64,000 bases of DNA from Asticcacaulis currens (GTDB taxonomy: Bacteria; Pseudomonadota; Alphaproteobacteria; Caulobacterales; Caulobacteraceae): positions 124,001 through 188,000 of the forward strand of contig NZ_JAQQKW010000005.1 in assembly GCF_028550395.1 (NCBI RefSeq), written 5' to 3'. Positions within the stretch are counted from its first letter, which is position 1; every line of letters starts with the position of its first letter. Of the stretch, positions 45,145 through 53,269 are shown piece by piece. Position numbers and translations under genes: made by a program. The notes beneath the pieces are model-generated. The model did no database searches and had not been told where the DNA came from. It saw only the letters and a program-made list of their open reading frames with translations.

Positions 45145-46116
45145 TCACCACCTCAGCACCACCTTGCCCGTGTGCTGGCCGCTATCGAGATAGGCCTGCG
45201 CCGCTCCGGCGTCGGCGGCGTCGAACACTTTGGCAAGCACCGGGCGGATGGCCCCGCCTTCGATCAGCGGCCACACGCGTTCGGCCACCGCCGCGCTGAG
45301 GCGGGCCTTTTCGTCGGCGCTGCGCGGTCTGAGCATCGAGCCCGTCAGTATGCCCTGCTTCTGCATCAGACGCGGCAACTCGATTTGGGTGGTGTTGCCG
45401 CGGATCATGCCGACCTGCACGATGCGGCCCCGGAGTTTGAGGCACAGGATGTTTTTGGGCGTGTAGTCGCCCCCCATGATGTCGAGCACCACATCGGCCC
45501 CGCCAAGGTCTTTGACCGGGGTGACAAAATCACTGTCGCTGGTGTCGATCACGTGATCGGCCCCCAGCGCCTTCACCCACGCCGCCCGCTCCGCCCCGCG
45601 CACCGTGGCGATGACGGTGGCGCCAAACCCCTTGGCCATCATCACCGTCATCGAGCCGATACCGGAATTGGCCCCGTGGACCAGCACGGTCTCACCCGCC
45701 TGCAACGCCCCGTGCTCCATCAGATTGGCATAGACGGTCAGGCACACTTCGGGCAGGCCCGCCGCTTCGGCCTCGCTCAGACCGCGCGGCACCGGCAGGA
45801 GGTGGCGGGCATCGACGCTGACAAATTCGGCATAGCCGCCGCCATTGACCAGGCTGCACACGCGGTCGCCCGCTGTCCACAGGTTTTCGTCGCTGTTGAC
45901 GGTTTCGACCGTCCCGGCGACCTCAAGGCCCATAATCGGCGACGCACCGGGCGGCGGCGGGTAGCTGCCCTGTCTTTGCAGGATGTCGGGGCGGTTCACG
46001 CCGGCGTGGCTGACCCGAATTAACACATGTCCCCGCCCCACTTCGGGACGCGGCACATCGGCCACATACAGATCGTCGCCGGAATGGCCGCCGTCGCGGA
46101 TGAGAATAGCTTTCAT
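45145..46116 (-). CDS. Zinc-free quinone oxidoreductase (PIG3/QOR-like MDR)
   Basis: 323 residues of the medium-chain reductase family. GroES-like N-terminal part (VLIRVSHAGVNRPDILQRQGSYPPPPGASPIMGLEVAGTV) without zinc ligands, and Rossmann motif VHGANSGIGSM with HVIDTSD. It reduces quinones or enones using NADPH. The start at MKAILIRDGG drops a 39-residue extension. Divergent from the DUF1192 gene. Confidence 0.9.
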   Translation of the reverse strand: MKAILIRDGGHSGDDLYVADVPRPEVGRGHVLIRVSHAGVNRPDILQRQGSYPPPPGASPIMGLEVAGTVETVNSDENLWTAGDRVCSLVNGGGYAEFVSVDARHLLPVPRGLSEAEAAGLPEVCLTVYANLMEHGALQAGETVLVHGANSGIGSMTVMMAKGFGATVIATVRGAERAAWVKALGADHVIDTSDSDFVTPVKDLGGADVVLDIMGGDYTPKNILCLKLRGRIVQVGMIRGNTTQIELPRLMQKQGILTGSMLRPRSADEKARLSAAVAERVWPLIEGGAIRPVLAKVFDAADAGAAQAYLDSGQHTGKVVLRW

Positions 46117-46254
46117 GATCAACCGTGCCGCTTGCTTTCTTCGCCCCATGGGGGTTTTATAGGCTATGTAGAGACATTTGGGGCGGGCGCAACGGTTCGC
46201 GCGCTGGCTGCAAAGGTTTTCGCGCCTCGACATAACCCCCAGAGGAGACGCCGC

Positions 46255-46479
46255 ATGTCGGACGAGGAAGCGTTACATTCCGCTTTTCGCTCAGGCACAG
46301 GGCCGGGCGGGCCGCTGAATGCCTTGATCCGTGAGGATCTGAGCGGTTATTCGGTGATCGACCTTAAAGAGCGCATCGGCGCGCTTGAGGCCGAAATCGT
46401 GCGTACCCGGACCATGCTCGACTCCAAGCAGTCCGGGCGCAGCGCGGCAGAAGCCCTGTTCTCCTTCAAGGGGAGTTAG
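46255..46479 (+). CDS. DUF1192 family protein
   Basis: 74 residues with a C-terminal coiled coil (DLSGYSVIDLKERIGALEAEIVRTRTMLDSK), the hallmark of DUF1192, which often lies beside rcdA. AGAGGAG lies 7 bases before the ATG. The upstream 76-residue reading is untranslated leader. Function unknown. Confidence 0.88.
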   Translation: MSDEEALHSAFRSGTGPGGPLNALIREDLSGYSVIDLKERIGALEAEIVRTRTMLDSKQSGRSAAEALFSFKGS

Positions 46480-46623
46480 GGCTTTGTTAGGGTTCGGCGT
46501 GGCAGGTGCGCGCCCCGTCTTATCGCTTCGGGTGGCACGCCCGTTGCAGGACAGGCGGTGACCCCAAGAGTGCGGTTTGCGTACTCTCGTATTGTGTGTT
46601 TTGAGATTTTCCGAAGGCCAGCC

Positions 46624-47142
46624 ATGTCCGATACCGGTGCCGTAGTTTCCCTGTCCCAGCGTGCGGACCTCGTGCGTGATTTTGCCCGTTCGGACCTGTT
46701 TGACCGGACCTTCCGCGAAGGTATGGGTCTGGTGGAAGAAACCGCGGCCTATCTGGATGGCGATGGCCGTCGCGACTCGCGCATCCTCAGCCGCGAAGAC
46801 GCTCTTCTGTATGCCGGTGAATCCATGCGCCTGACCACGCGCCTGATGCAGATTGCCTCGTGGCTGCTGGTGCAGCGCGCCGTGCGCGAAGGCGATATGG
46901 AAGCCAGCGACGCCTGCGACGAAAAATATCGCCTGTCGGCCGCCGCCCAGAGCGAATATGGCGATCAGCTCAAGGTGCTGCCGCAGGGGCTTTTGGAACT
47001 GCTGGACCGCTCCAACCGCCTGTACGACCGCATCTCGCACCTCGACCGCCGTATGTTCGTCGAAGCCGAAGCCGACAAGCCGCAGACCAATCCGGTGCTG
47101 GATCAGATGGCCCTGCTGCGCAACACGTTTGGCAATCTCTGA
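46624..47142 (+). CDS. rcdA: CtrA-degradation adaptor RcdA (DUF1465)
   Basis: 172 residues, matching RcdA of Caulobacter in length and helical makeup ([60 protein letters not shown]). RcdA helps ClpXP destroy the master regulator CtrA and other substrates at the cell pole before replication starts. The C-terminal tail after [11 protein letters not shown] is likely disordered. Located after DUF1192; thiE follows 76 bases on. Confidence 0.92.
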   Translation: MSDTGAVVSLSQRADLVRDFARSDLFDRTFREGMGLVEETAAYLDGDGRRDSRILSREDALLYAGESMRLTTRLMQIASWLLVQRAVREGDMEASDACDEKYRLSAAAQSEYGDQLKVLPQGLLELLDRSNRLYDRISHLDRRMFVEAEADKPQTNPVLDQMALLRNTFGNL

Positions 47143-47218
47143 TATCCTCCTCCGCTGTAGCGAAGCGGGCGGGATGGAAAAACTTGCCCCCGGCCCGCTT
47201 TTGGGGCAGGACGAGGCG

Positions 47219-47836
47219 ATGACCTCGCAACTCTACCTCATCACGCCACCCAGCATTGCCGACCACGCCGCCTTTGCGCGCGCTGTGGACGACGCCCTGT
47301 CGGCTGGCCCGGTCCCGGCCCTGCAAATCCGCCTCAAAGACGTGTCTCTGGATGAAATCCGCGCGCTGACGCGGCTGATCACGCCGATCGCCCACCGGCA
47401 CGGTACGGCGGTGCTGATGAACGACCATGTCGATCTGGCGAAGGAATTGCGTCTTGACGGCGTGCACGTGGGTCAGTCCGACACACCCTATAAGGAGGCG
47501 CGCAAGCGGCTGGGGGGCGAGGCCATGATCGGCGTCACCTGCCACAATAGCCGCCATCTGGCCATGGAAGCCGCCGAGGCCGGGGCCGACTACGTCGCCT
47601 TCGGGGCCTTCTATCCCACCGCCACCAAGACGGTCGAACACATGGCCGAACTGGACACCCTGACCATCTGGCAGGAGACGATGGAAGTCCCCTGCGTCGC
47701 CATCGGCGGCATCACCGCAGCAAATGCGGCCGAAGTCTCCGCCGCCGGAGCCGACTTTATCGCCGTATCCGGCGCCGTCTGGACCCATCCGGACGGCCCG
47801 GCGGCCGGCGTCAGGGCGCTGCTGGCGGCGATTTAG
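47219..47836 (+). CDS. thiE: Thiamine-phosphate synthase-like ThiE
   Basis: Joins the pyrimidine and thiazole phosphates to form thiamine phosphate. 205 residues, TIM barrel: LQIRLKD (usual family QLR(D/E)K position), [49 protein letters not shown] and [10 protein letters not shown]. An AGGA ribosome site fits 47219; an in-frame ATG at 47174 would add 15 residues. No TPP riboswitch is visible in the 76-base gap. Its end overlaps the converging gene by 26 bases. Confidence 0.88.
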   Translation: MTSQLYLITPPSIADHAAFARAVDDALSAGPVPALQIRLKDVSLDEIRALTRLITPIAHRHGTAVLMNDHVDLAKELRLDGVHVGQSDTPYKEARKRLGGEAMIGVTCHNSRHLAMEAAEAGADYVAFGAFYPTATKTVEHMAELDTLTIWQETMEVPCVAIGGITAANAAEVSAAGADFIAVSGAVWTHPDGPAAGVRALLAAI

Positions 47837-48974
47837 GGCCACACCGCCTCCAGTCATAGTACTGCCAGCCCAGCGCACCGGTGTAGAGCGTCAGGCACAG
47901 GGTGTCCCCCGGTTCGGTCTTGCGATAGGTCTGCGTTCCAATAGGCAACTTGCGGACCTGCGTTACAGGCCCCCAAGGCTCCACGCGCACAAACTTGGCC
48001 CCATAGCGTCCGGACGTCTTGCTGAGCACCTCCGTTTCAAAAGACTGCGGGGGCGCCGTCTCATAGGCGCCGTTGGCCAGGGTGAGGGCACTGAAGGCGT
48101 AGATCAGATTTACGGGCAGGATCAGCCAACTTATGACGCGACGATCCCCCATTTTTTGTACGATCAGCAAACCGAGCGCCGCGACCAGACCGCCCCCCAA
48201 GATCGCTGCCTCGTCGACGGGCTCAAACCGGAAATAAGCGACCAGTGCTGTCGTCACCACAGGCCAGACCGCTATATGCCAGACGGGCAAGGTCCGGCGG
48301 GGTTGGCCGAAAAACGACCACCGCCCACCCGACAGAGCTGGCAGCCCACATACCAGCACCGGAATAAGCACGGCAATCACCCGAACGGGCGGATACCCGC
48401 TGATCAGTGTCCAGAAAGCCACCATGCCGGAGAGGCCTGAGAGGACGCCAAGAAACGCTTTATGGTTATAAATCCGCGCTTCACGAACCTCGGTCGGACC
48501 AAAGCCAGGGTTGGTGAGCAGTGCCCTGTTCTTGAACGTCTCCTCCGTGGCCTCCAGATCGGGCAGCCCGTTCAGCCAGTCCGCAAGGGCGGTTTGCGCG
48601 CCGCCAAATAAGGACACCTTTATACGCCATAAGTCGCCGTCTAGGGTCCGGACCTCTATATGGGTTACGGATTTAGAGGTCTTGAGCCCCCAACCCAGCA
48701 CCTCCTGCCGTCGCACTCTGTGAACCTTGAAGGCGGCTCGCCATTCGACCGCCTCAGCATCCAGTTTTAGATAGGCAAAGTAGCTGCTGATATAGGTAAC
48801 CCCTGAGACCACCGCGCCGCTCAGGCTCATGCCGCATATGAGCAGGCGCAGCGAAAGGCGCTCGTCTGTGGAGACGATCAGCCCCAGCAGGAAGATCCCC
48901 ACACAGAAAAGCAGCAGCAAGATGATCTCCTGCCGGTCGTATTTCGTGCGACGAAAGTTTTTTTCGACTGACAT
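47811..48974 (-). CDS. Hypothetical membrane protein
   Basis: 387 residues. Two N-terminal helices (about 17-36 and 42-66), a soluble beta-rich stretch that could be a PH-like domain (about 70-135, [21 protein letters not shown]), then four or so helices (172-290) and a final soluble part. I do not recognise a family. Its 3' end overlaps thiE convergently by 26 bases. Codon use looks less biased than neighbours, so it could be a recent arrival (inference). Confidence 0.6.
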   Translation of the reverse strand: MSVEKNFRRTKYDRQEIILLLLFCVGIFLLGLIVSTDERLSLRLLICGMSLSGAVVSGVTYISSYFAYLKLDAEAVEWRAAFKVHRVRRQEVLGWGLKTSKSVTHIEVRTLDGDLWRIKVSLFGGAQTALADWLNGLPDLEATEETFKNRALLTNPGFGPTEVREARIYNHKAFLGVLSGLSGMVAFWTLISGYPPVRVIAVLIPVLVCGLPALSGGRWSFFGQPRRTLPVWHIAVWPVVTTALVAYFRFEPVDEAAILGGGLVAALGLLIVQKMGDRRVISWLILPVNLIYAFSALTLANGAYETAPPQSFETEVLSKTSGRYGAKFVRVEPWGPVTQVRKLPIGTQTYRKTEPGDTLCLTLYTGALGWQYYDWRRCGPKSPPAAP

Positions 48975-49040
48975 GCCCTACCCCTGAGTAAGGGGATACA
49001 AAGGGTCCCGCCCACAGTCAACCAGAGCGCAACGCGCGTC

Positions 49041-49721
49041 TTACTCCACCGCCGCCGCAGGTGACGGCCAGCCGACCGACATTTCGACGATGACCGGTTG
49101 CAGCGCCTGCATATTGGGGTTGGAAGACGCCACCTGCGTGTCGCCGACAATATCGCTGGTCATCTGACCGGTGTGGCCTTCCGGCGGGGCGAAGCGCAGG
49201 CTCAGCACGCAGTCGCCCGGCATCATGCCCAGCGTGCCGCCCTTGAAGTCCGCCGCATAGCCGCCGTAGTCCCAGTCAAAACCATAGAGATCGAACCCCT
49301 TGCCATTGGCCGCTTCGACCGCTTTGAGCGGGGAGCCGATGCGGATATTGCCGGGGCCGTACCACTGCACCGCGCCGCGACCGATGCGCACATCGGCCAC
49401 CTGTGTCTTGGCCTCGTCCCAGAAGGTAACGACGACCTTGCGTGCCGGATCGTCGGGATAGAGGACGATGGCGCTTTCGGTCGTGCCTTCCGGACCCGGC
49501 ACCGTTTCTTCGCGCGCTTTTCCGGCATAGGTCTGAAGCAGTTGTGCCGCCGTGGCGGATTTGCCGACAGGCCCTTCGCAGGACAGGGGTTGCGCGCCCT
49601 TTTCCGTCGCCGACTGAGAGGCGGTGGACGAAGCGTCACCAGAGGCCGCCGGCTTGTCCGGTTTGCCACAGGCCGTCAGGGTCAACAGGGCCATAAGGGC
49701 TAGTCCGGTCGGCTTAAGCAT
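49041..49721 (-). CDS. Hypothetical lipoprotein
   Basis: 226 residues with lipobox LTAC (Cys18), a Lys/Ser-rich linker, and a single domain with one disulfide candidate pair (LSCEGPVG and GDCVLSL). It ends PSPAAAVE. I do not recognise a family. It may be co-transcribed with nothing; the membrane gene upstream is 66 bases away on the same strand but reads away from it. Confidence 0.65.
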   Translation of the reverse strand: MLKPTGLALMALLTLTACGKPDKPAASGDASSTASQSATEKGAQPLSCEGPVGKSATAAQLLQTYAGKAREETVPGPEGTTESAIVLYPDDPARKVVVTFWDEAKTQVADVRIGRGAVQWYGPGNIRIGSPLKAVEAANGKGFDLYGFDWDYGGYAADFKGGTLGMMPGDCVLSLRFAPPEGHTGQMTSDIVGDTQVASSNPNMQALQPVIVEMSVGWPSPAAAVE

Positions 49722-49885
49722 GTCACGCTCCTCTTTATCTCGATGTCCCTACCATGCGCTGCCCGTCATAAAAAGTCGATTCCCGGCACCGCGACGTGGC
49801 CCCCTTGCCTCGTTGGGGGTAAGCGTGTAGTAACGCGCGCACACTATTCTGGGCGTCCGCGCTCGCTCCTTGACAAGTCGAATCC

Positions 49886-50452
49886 ATGAAAATCAACGCC
49901 AATACCATCAAACCGGGCATGATCCTCGAATATCAGAACGGTCTGTGGGCCGTCGTGAAGACCGAGCACGTGAAGCCCGGCAAGGGCGGCGCCTTTGCCC
50001 AGGTCGAAATGAAGAACCTCGTCACCGGCACCAAGCTGAACGAGCGCTTCCGTTCCGACGATACGGTTGAGCGCGCCGTGCTGGAGCAACGCGACCATTC
50101 GTACCTCTACGAAGATGGCGACATGCTGGTGTTCATGGATCAGGAAAACTACGAGCAGATCTCGCTGTCGAAGGACTGGGTGGGCGAAGATCAGGTTCGC
50201 TTCCTGCACGACGGCATGATCGTCGTCATCGAATCCCACGAAGGCAAGCCGATCGGCATGACCCTGCCCGACACGGTCGTGCTGGAAGTCATCGAAACCG
50301 AGCCGACCATCAAGGGTCAGACCGCTTCATCCTCCTATAAGCCCGCCAAGGCGTCGAACGGTATGCGCGTCATGATCCCGCCCTTCATGGGCACGGGCGA
50401 GCGTATCGTCGTTTCAACCGAAACCGGCGAATATATGCGCCGCGCCGATTGA
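49886..50452 (+). CDS. efp: Elongation factor P
   Basis: Enters the ribosome E site to relieve stalling at polyproline. 188 residues, three beta-barrel domains. The tip loop [17 protein letters not shown] carries Lys33, the position modified by EpmA-type enzymes in many bacteria. The C-terminal signature [18 protein letters not shown] is complete. A polyproline-rich proteome would need it; TolA and CpoB here have such runs. Confidence 0.97.
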   Translation: MKINANTIKPGMILEYQNGLWAVVKTEHVKPGKGGAFAQVEMKNLVTGTKLNERFRSDDTVERAVLEQRDHSYLYEDGDMLVFMDQENYEQISLSKDWVGEDQVRFLHDGMIVVIESHEGKPIGMTLPDTVVLEVIETEPTIKGQTASSSYKPAKASNGMRVMIPPFMGTGERIVVSTETGEYMRRAD

Positions 50453-50454
50453 TC

Positions 50455-50497
50455 TCACGAAAAAGTCCCGGTGTAGGTGCCGGTACGTTTTTCGTGA
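50455..50497. other. Long hairpin after efp
   Basis: TCACGAAAAA pairs perfectly with TTTTTCGTGA, with a further imperfect GC-rich inner stem. It starts two bases after the efp stop and may act as a terminator or RNA-stability stem. Confidence 0.65.
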
Positions 50498-50507
50498 TTT
50501 GAGTATT

Positions 50508-50567
50508 GTCACTTCAGGGCCATTCCTCCGTTCTTCTGAGCAGTTCTTCGCCCTGAAGTGACTTTTT
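50508..50567 (+). terminator. Second, large terminator-like hairpin between efp and suhB
   Basis: A 13 bp perfect stem (GTCACTTCAGGGC / GCCCTGAAGTGAC) with a 29-base loop is followed by T5. Two such hairpins in one short gap are unusual. Confidence 0.75.
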
Positions 50568-50613
50568 AGTTAGGGCGGCAATCTCACGTCCGCCAAACTT
50601 AAAGGAATAAGCC

Positions 50614-51408
50614 GTGGTAATCCAATCCGCCCTCATTCAGGCCATGGTCGCCGCCATCCGCAAGGCGTGCAAGGGCGTGTCCCGCGACTTCGGCGAAATC
50701 ACCGAGCTTCAGGTGTCGCGCAAAGGCCCCGGCGACTTCGTGACCGCTGCCGACAAGCGCGTCGAAGCCGCCCTGTTCGAGGAACTGACCCGCCTGCGCC
50801 CCGGCTATGGCTTTTTGGGGGAAGAACAGGGTCTGCGCGAAGGCACGGACAAGACGCACCGCTGGATCGTCGATCCCATCGACGGCACCACCAACTTCAT
50901 GCACGGTATCCCGGTGTTCGCCTGTACCGTGGCACTGGAGCGCGATGGCGAGATCGTCGCGGGCGTGACCTATAACCCGATCACCAACGACCTGTACTGG
51001 GCCGAAAAGGGCAAGGGTGCCTATCACAATGACCGCCGCCTGCGCGTCTCGGCCCGCAAGGTGATGGAAGACAGCCTGATCGCCACCGGCCTGCCGTTTG
51101 TGGGCAAGACCGGCCACGCCCAGGCCCTGAAGGAACTGCATCAGATCATGCAGCGCACGGCGGGCATCCGTCGTCTGGGGGCCTGCTCGCTCGACCTCGC
51201 CATGGTGGCGTCGGGTCAGGTGGACGGCTACTGGGAACGCGGTCTGAAGCCGTGGGATATGGCTGCCGGCACCCTGCTGATCACCGAAGCGGGGGGCAAG
51301 GTCGGCTCGCTGGACGGCGATCAGTCGCCGCTGATCACCGGCGAAATGCTGGCCGCCAATCTCGACCTTTATCCGCAATTGCTGGAAAAGCTGCAACTGG
51401 CGAAGTAA
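50614..51408 (+). CDS. suhB: Inositol monophosphatase family protein SuhB
   Basis: 264 residues, lithium-sensitive phosphatase fold: GEEQG, metal motif WIVDPIDGTTNF (about 87-98) and WERGLKPWDMAAGTLLITEAGG. SuhB dephosphorylates inositol-1-phosphate and in some bacteria also helps rRNA antitermination. GTG start with AAAGGA upstream. It is flanked by terminators, so probably monocistronic. Confidence 0.92.
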   Translation: MVIQSALIQAMVAAIRKACKGVSRDFGEITELQVSRKGPGDFVTAADKRVEAALFEELTRLRPGYGFLGEEQGLREGTDKTHRWIVDPIDGTTNFMHGIPVFACTVALERDGEIVAGVTYNPITNDLYWAEKGKGAYHNDRRLRVSARKVMEDSLIATGLPFVGKTGHAQALKELHQIMQRTAGIRRLGACSLDLAMVASGQVDGYWERGLKPWDMAAGTLLITEAGGKVGSLDGDQSPLITGEMLAANLDLYPQLLEKLQLAK

Positions 51409-51425
51409 GCCATTGCCTCGAAGAC

Positions 51426-51461
51426 AAAAAGCCACGCAGAGCGATCTCTGCGCGGCTTTTT
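51426..51461. terminator. Bidirectional terminator between suhB and the TetR gene
   Basis: AAAAAGCCACGCAGAG pairs with CTCTGCGCGGCTTTTT around CGAT; a single mismatch lies in the stem. Confidence 0.88.
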
Positions 51462-51480
51462 GTTGTGAGCCAAACCCTTG

Positions 51481-52125
51481 TCAGGCGTCGATCAGGGCGG
51501 CGGCCTCGGCAGTCTGGCGGACGGGGGTAATGCCCCGGAACACGATGGCGATCAGCTTGTCCGCCTCTTCGGCGTTCATGGAATGGAACCGCCCGGCCAG
51601 AAAGCGGAACATCAGCGGCCCGTAGATCAGGTCCAGCCCCATCTGCATGTCGATATCGCTACGCAGATCGCCCCGCTCGACCCCTCGCCGCCAGATGGTC
51701 GCCACGGCTTCGCGGCGCTGGTTGAGGAAACTTTCCAGCAGGGCCTGATTGAAGGTCTCATCCCCCTGCCCTTCGGCGATCAACTGCGCCAGGGTGCGCC
51801 CGGCGGCCGAGGAATAGAAGGCCATGGCGTCGCGCATCGCCATCAGGAAGTCGTGCTCCGACGACCCGGTGTCCGGGACAACGATCTCATCGCTCATACG
51901 TGCCATGAAGGCATCGAAGGCAATATGCAGCTTGTTCGGCCACCACTTATAGAGGGTCGCCTTCGACACCCCCGCCTTGCGCGCAATGGCTTCGGCGGTA
52001 ATGTCGCGCAGATTGCCCGCTTCGAGCAGGTCCAGCGTCGCCTGAAGGATCTGCTCACGCGCGCTTTCCGAACGGGGGCGGCCGCGCGGGCGCTTGGCAG
52101 GAGGCGATACAGGGTCGATAGTCAT
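51481..52125 (-). CDS. TetR/AcrR-family repressor
   Basis: 214 residues: N-terminal helix-turn-helix (REQILQATLDLLEAGN...ITAEAIARKAGVSKATLYKWWPNK pattern, about 24-70) and a helical C-terminal ligand domain of the TetR_C type (VATIWRRGVERGDLRSDID). It starts directly after the SDR stop, so the two share one transcript and the repressor likely controls it through dyads near 53.1 kb. Confidence 0.9.
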   Translation of the reverse strand: MTIDPVSPPAKRPRGRPRSESAREQILQATLDLLEAGNLRDITAEAIARKAGVSKATLYKWWPNKLHIAFDAFMARMSDEIVVPDTGSSEHDFLMAMRDAMAFYSSAAGRTLAQLIAEGQGDETFNQALLESFLNQRREAVATIWRRGVERGDLRSDIDMQMGLDLIYGPLMFRFLAGRFHSMNAEEADKLIAIVFRGITPVRQTAEAAALIDA

Positions 52126-52986
52126 TTACGCGGCCTCAGATTGATACAAGCTCAGATTACGCCAGGCCGACAGTTCGGCCTGAAGGGCGGTCAGGCGGCG
52201 CAGCGCCCGTTCATAAGCACGCGCCCCCAGCACCAGATGACCGGGCGCTTCGGGGAGGTCCATGGCGCGAAGCACGGCCTGCGCACGCCCGGCCATGACC
52301 ATCTCGTCCAGCTCTTCCTGCCACAGGCGCGCAGGCCCAAGCCGGGTGTCATAGTCCGCGATCACCTGACGCGCGATGATGCGGGCTTCGGGGCCGCCCA
52401 GCATACCGGGGTCCACGGTCGTCACCTGAATCCCCAGCGGTTTCAGTTCCTGCGTCAGCGACTCGGACAGGCCGATCACCGCGCCGCGCACCGCGTGGGT
52501 CAGGCCAAAGCCTGCCGCCTGTTCCGGATAGCCGGAGGCCAGGGTCACCACATGGCCACGGCGGCGTTCGCGCATGTGCGGCAGCACTTCGCGCATCACA
52601 TTGAGCACACCGAACAGATTGGTTTCAAACAGGCGGCGCACTTCGAGGTCGCTCGCCTCCTCCACCGCGCCGATCAGGCTGGCGCAGGCATTGTTGACCA
52701 GAATATCAATGTGGCCAAAGCAACGGATGGCCGTATCGACCGCCACACGCACTTCGTGGGCGTCATCAGAGTCCATGGCCAGCGCCACCAGCGCATGGGC
52801 ATAGTCTTCAAACCCGGTGGCAAAGGTTTCCGGGCGGCGGCCCGTGGCCACCACAAAATCGCCGCGTTCGAGCGCAGCACGCACCAGTTCGCGCCCAAGG
52901 CCATGCCAGGCCCCGGCTATAAACCACACCCGCTGGCTTCCGAACGCGTCGGAAGCCCCATCGGGCTCTAACAAATCATCTGACAC
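52126..52986 (-). CDS. SDR-fold protein lacking the catalytic Tyr-Lys pair
   Basis: 286 residues of the short-chain dehydrogenase fold: the nucleotide loop IAGAWHGLG (about 23-31), ILVNNACASLIG and VTTVDPGML are kept. The active site is not: after TLASGYPEQ the usual Y-x-x-x-K reads T-H-A-V-R, so Tyr is Thr and Lys is Arg. The protein may bind NAD(P) without normal reduction, or use a different mechanism. It has a C-terminal helical extension (YERALRRLTALQAELSAWRNL). Operon with the TetR gene. Confidence 0.8.
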   Translation of the reverse strand: MSDDLLEPDGASDAFGSQRVWFIAGAWHGLGRELVRAALERGDFVVATGRRPETFATGFEDYAHALVALAMDSDDAHEVRVAVDTAIRCFGHIDILVNNACASLIGAVEEASDLEVRRLFETNLFGVLNVMREVLPHMRERRRGHVVTLASGYPEQAAGFGLTHAVRGAVIGLSESLTQELKPLGIQVTTVDPGMLGGPEARIIARQVIADYDTRLGPARLWQEELDEMVMAGRAQAVLRAMDLPEAPGHLVLGARAYERALRRLTALQAELSAWRNLSLYQSEAA

Positions 52987-53074
52987 AGTACGCTATCCCA
53001 AAAAGGGCCGGTACAGGGAGGACGGCCAAACTCATCCGGATGGGGGGAGGTTCCGGGTTGCCGCTATGTAAAAC

Positions 53075-53119
53075 TATACGTTCAGTATATCAATGATATG
53101 AAGACGTGAATACGTATTC
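53075..53119. promoter_or_regulatory. Two dyads upstream of the SDR-TetR operon
   Basis: TATAC-GTTCA-GTATA at 53075-53089 and the perfect dyad GAATACGTATTC at 53108-53119. Both share TAC/GTA half-sites and sit 90-135 bases before the SDR start, as expected for autoregulation by the TetR protein. The 283-base gap to the ABC gene has no other feature that I can see. Confidence 0.55.
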
Positions 53120-53269
53120 AGTCCGTTAAATACGTGAGTTTAAACAGGAAAATTTTTCCCGTATGAGTGGTTTTTTATCCCCGATCACGCGATTTGCGGC
53201 CTTATGATACCTTTTCCGCACAACCGTAACAATTGTTGATGCCAGCCGCTGTCTTACGCGCGAGGCGCC

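Noticed and set aside
47143-47218. TPP riboswitch before thiE
   Set aside because: The 76-base gap is too short and lacks the conserved CUGAGA and paired arms of a TPP element.
51478-52971. A 497-codon reading frame on the plus strand
   Set aside because: Antisense to the TetR-SDR pair; no recognisable domain and His/Gln/Arg-rich.
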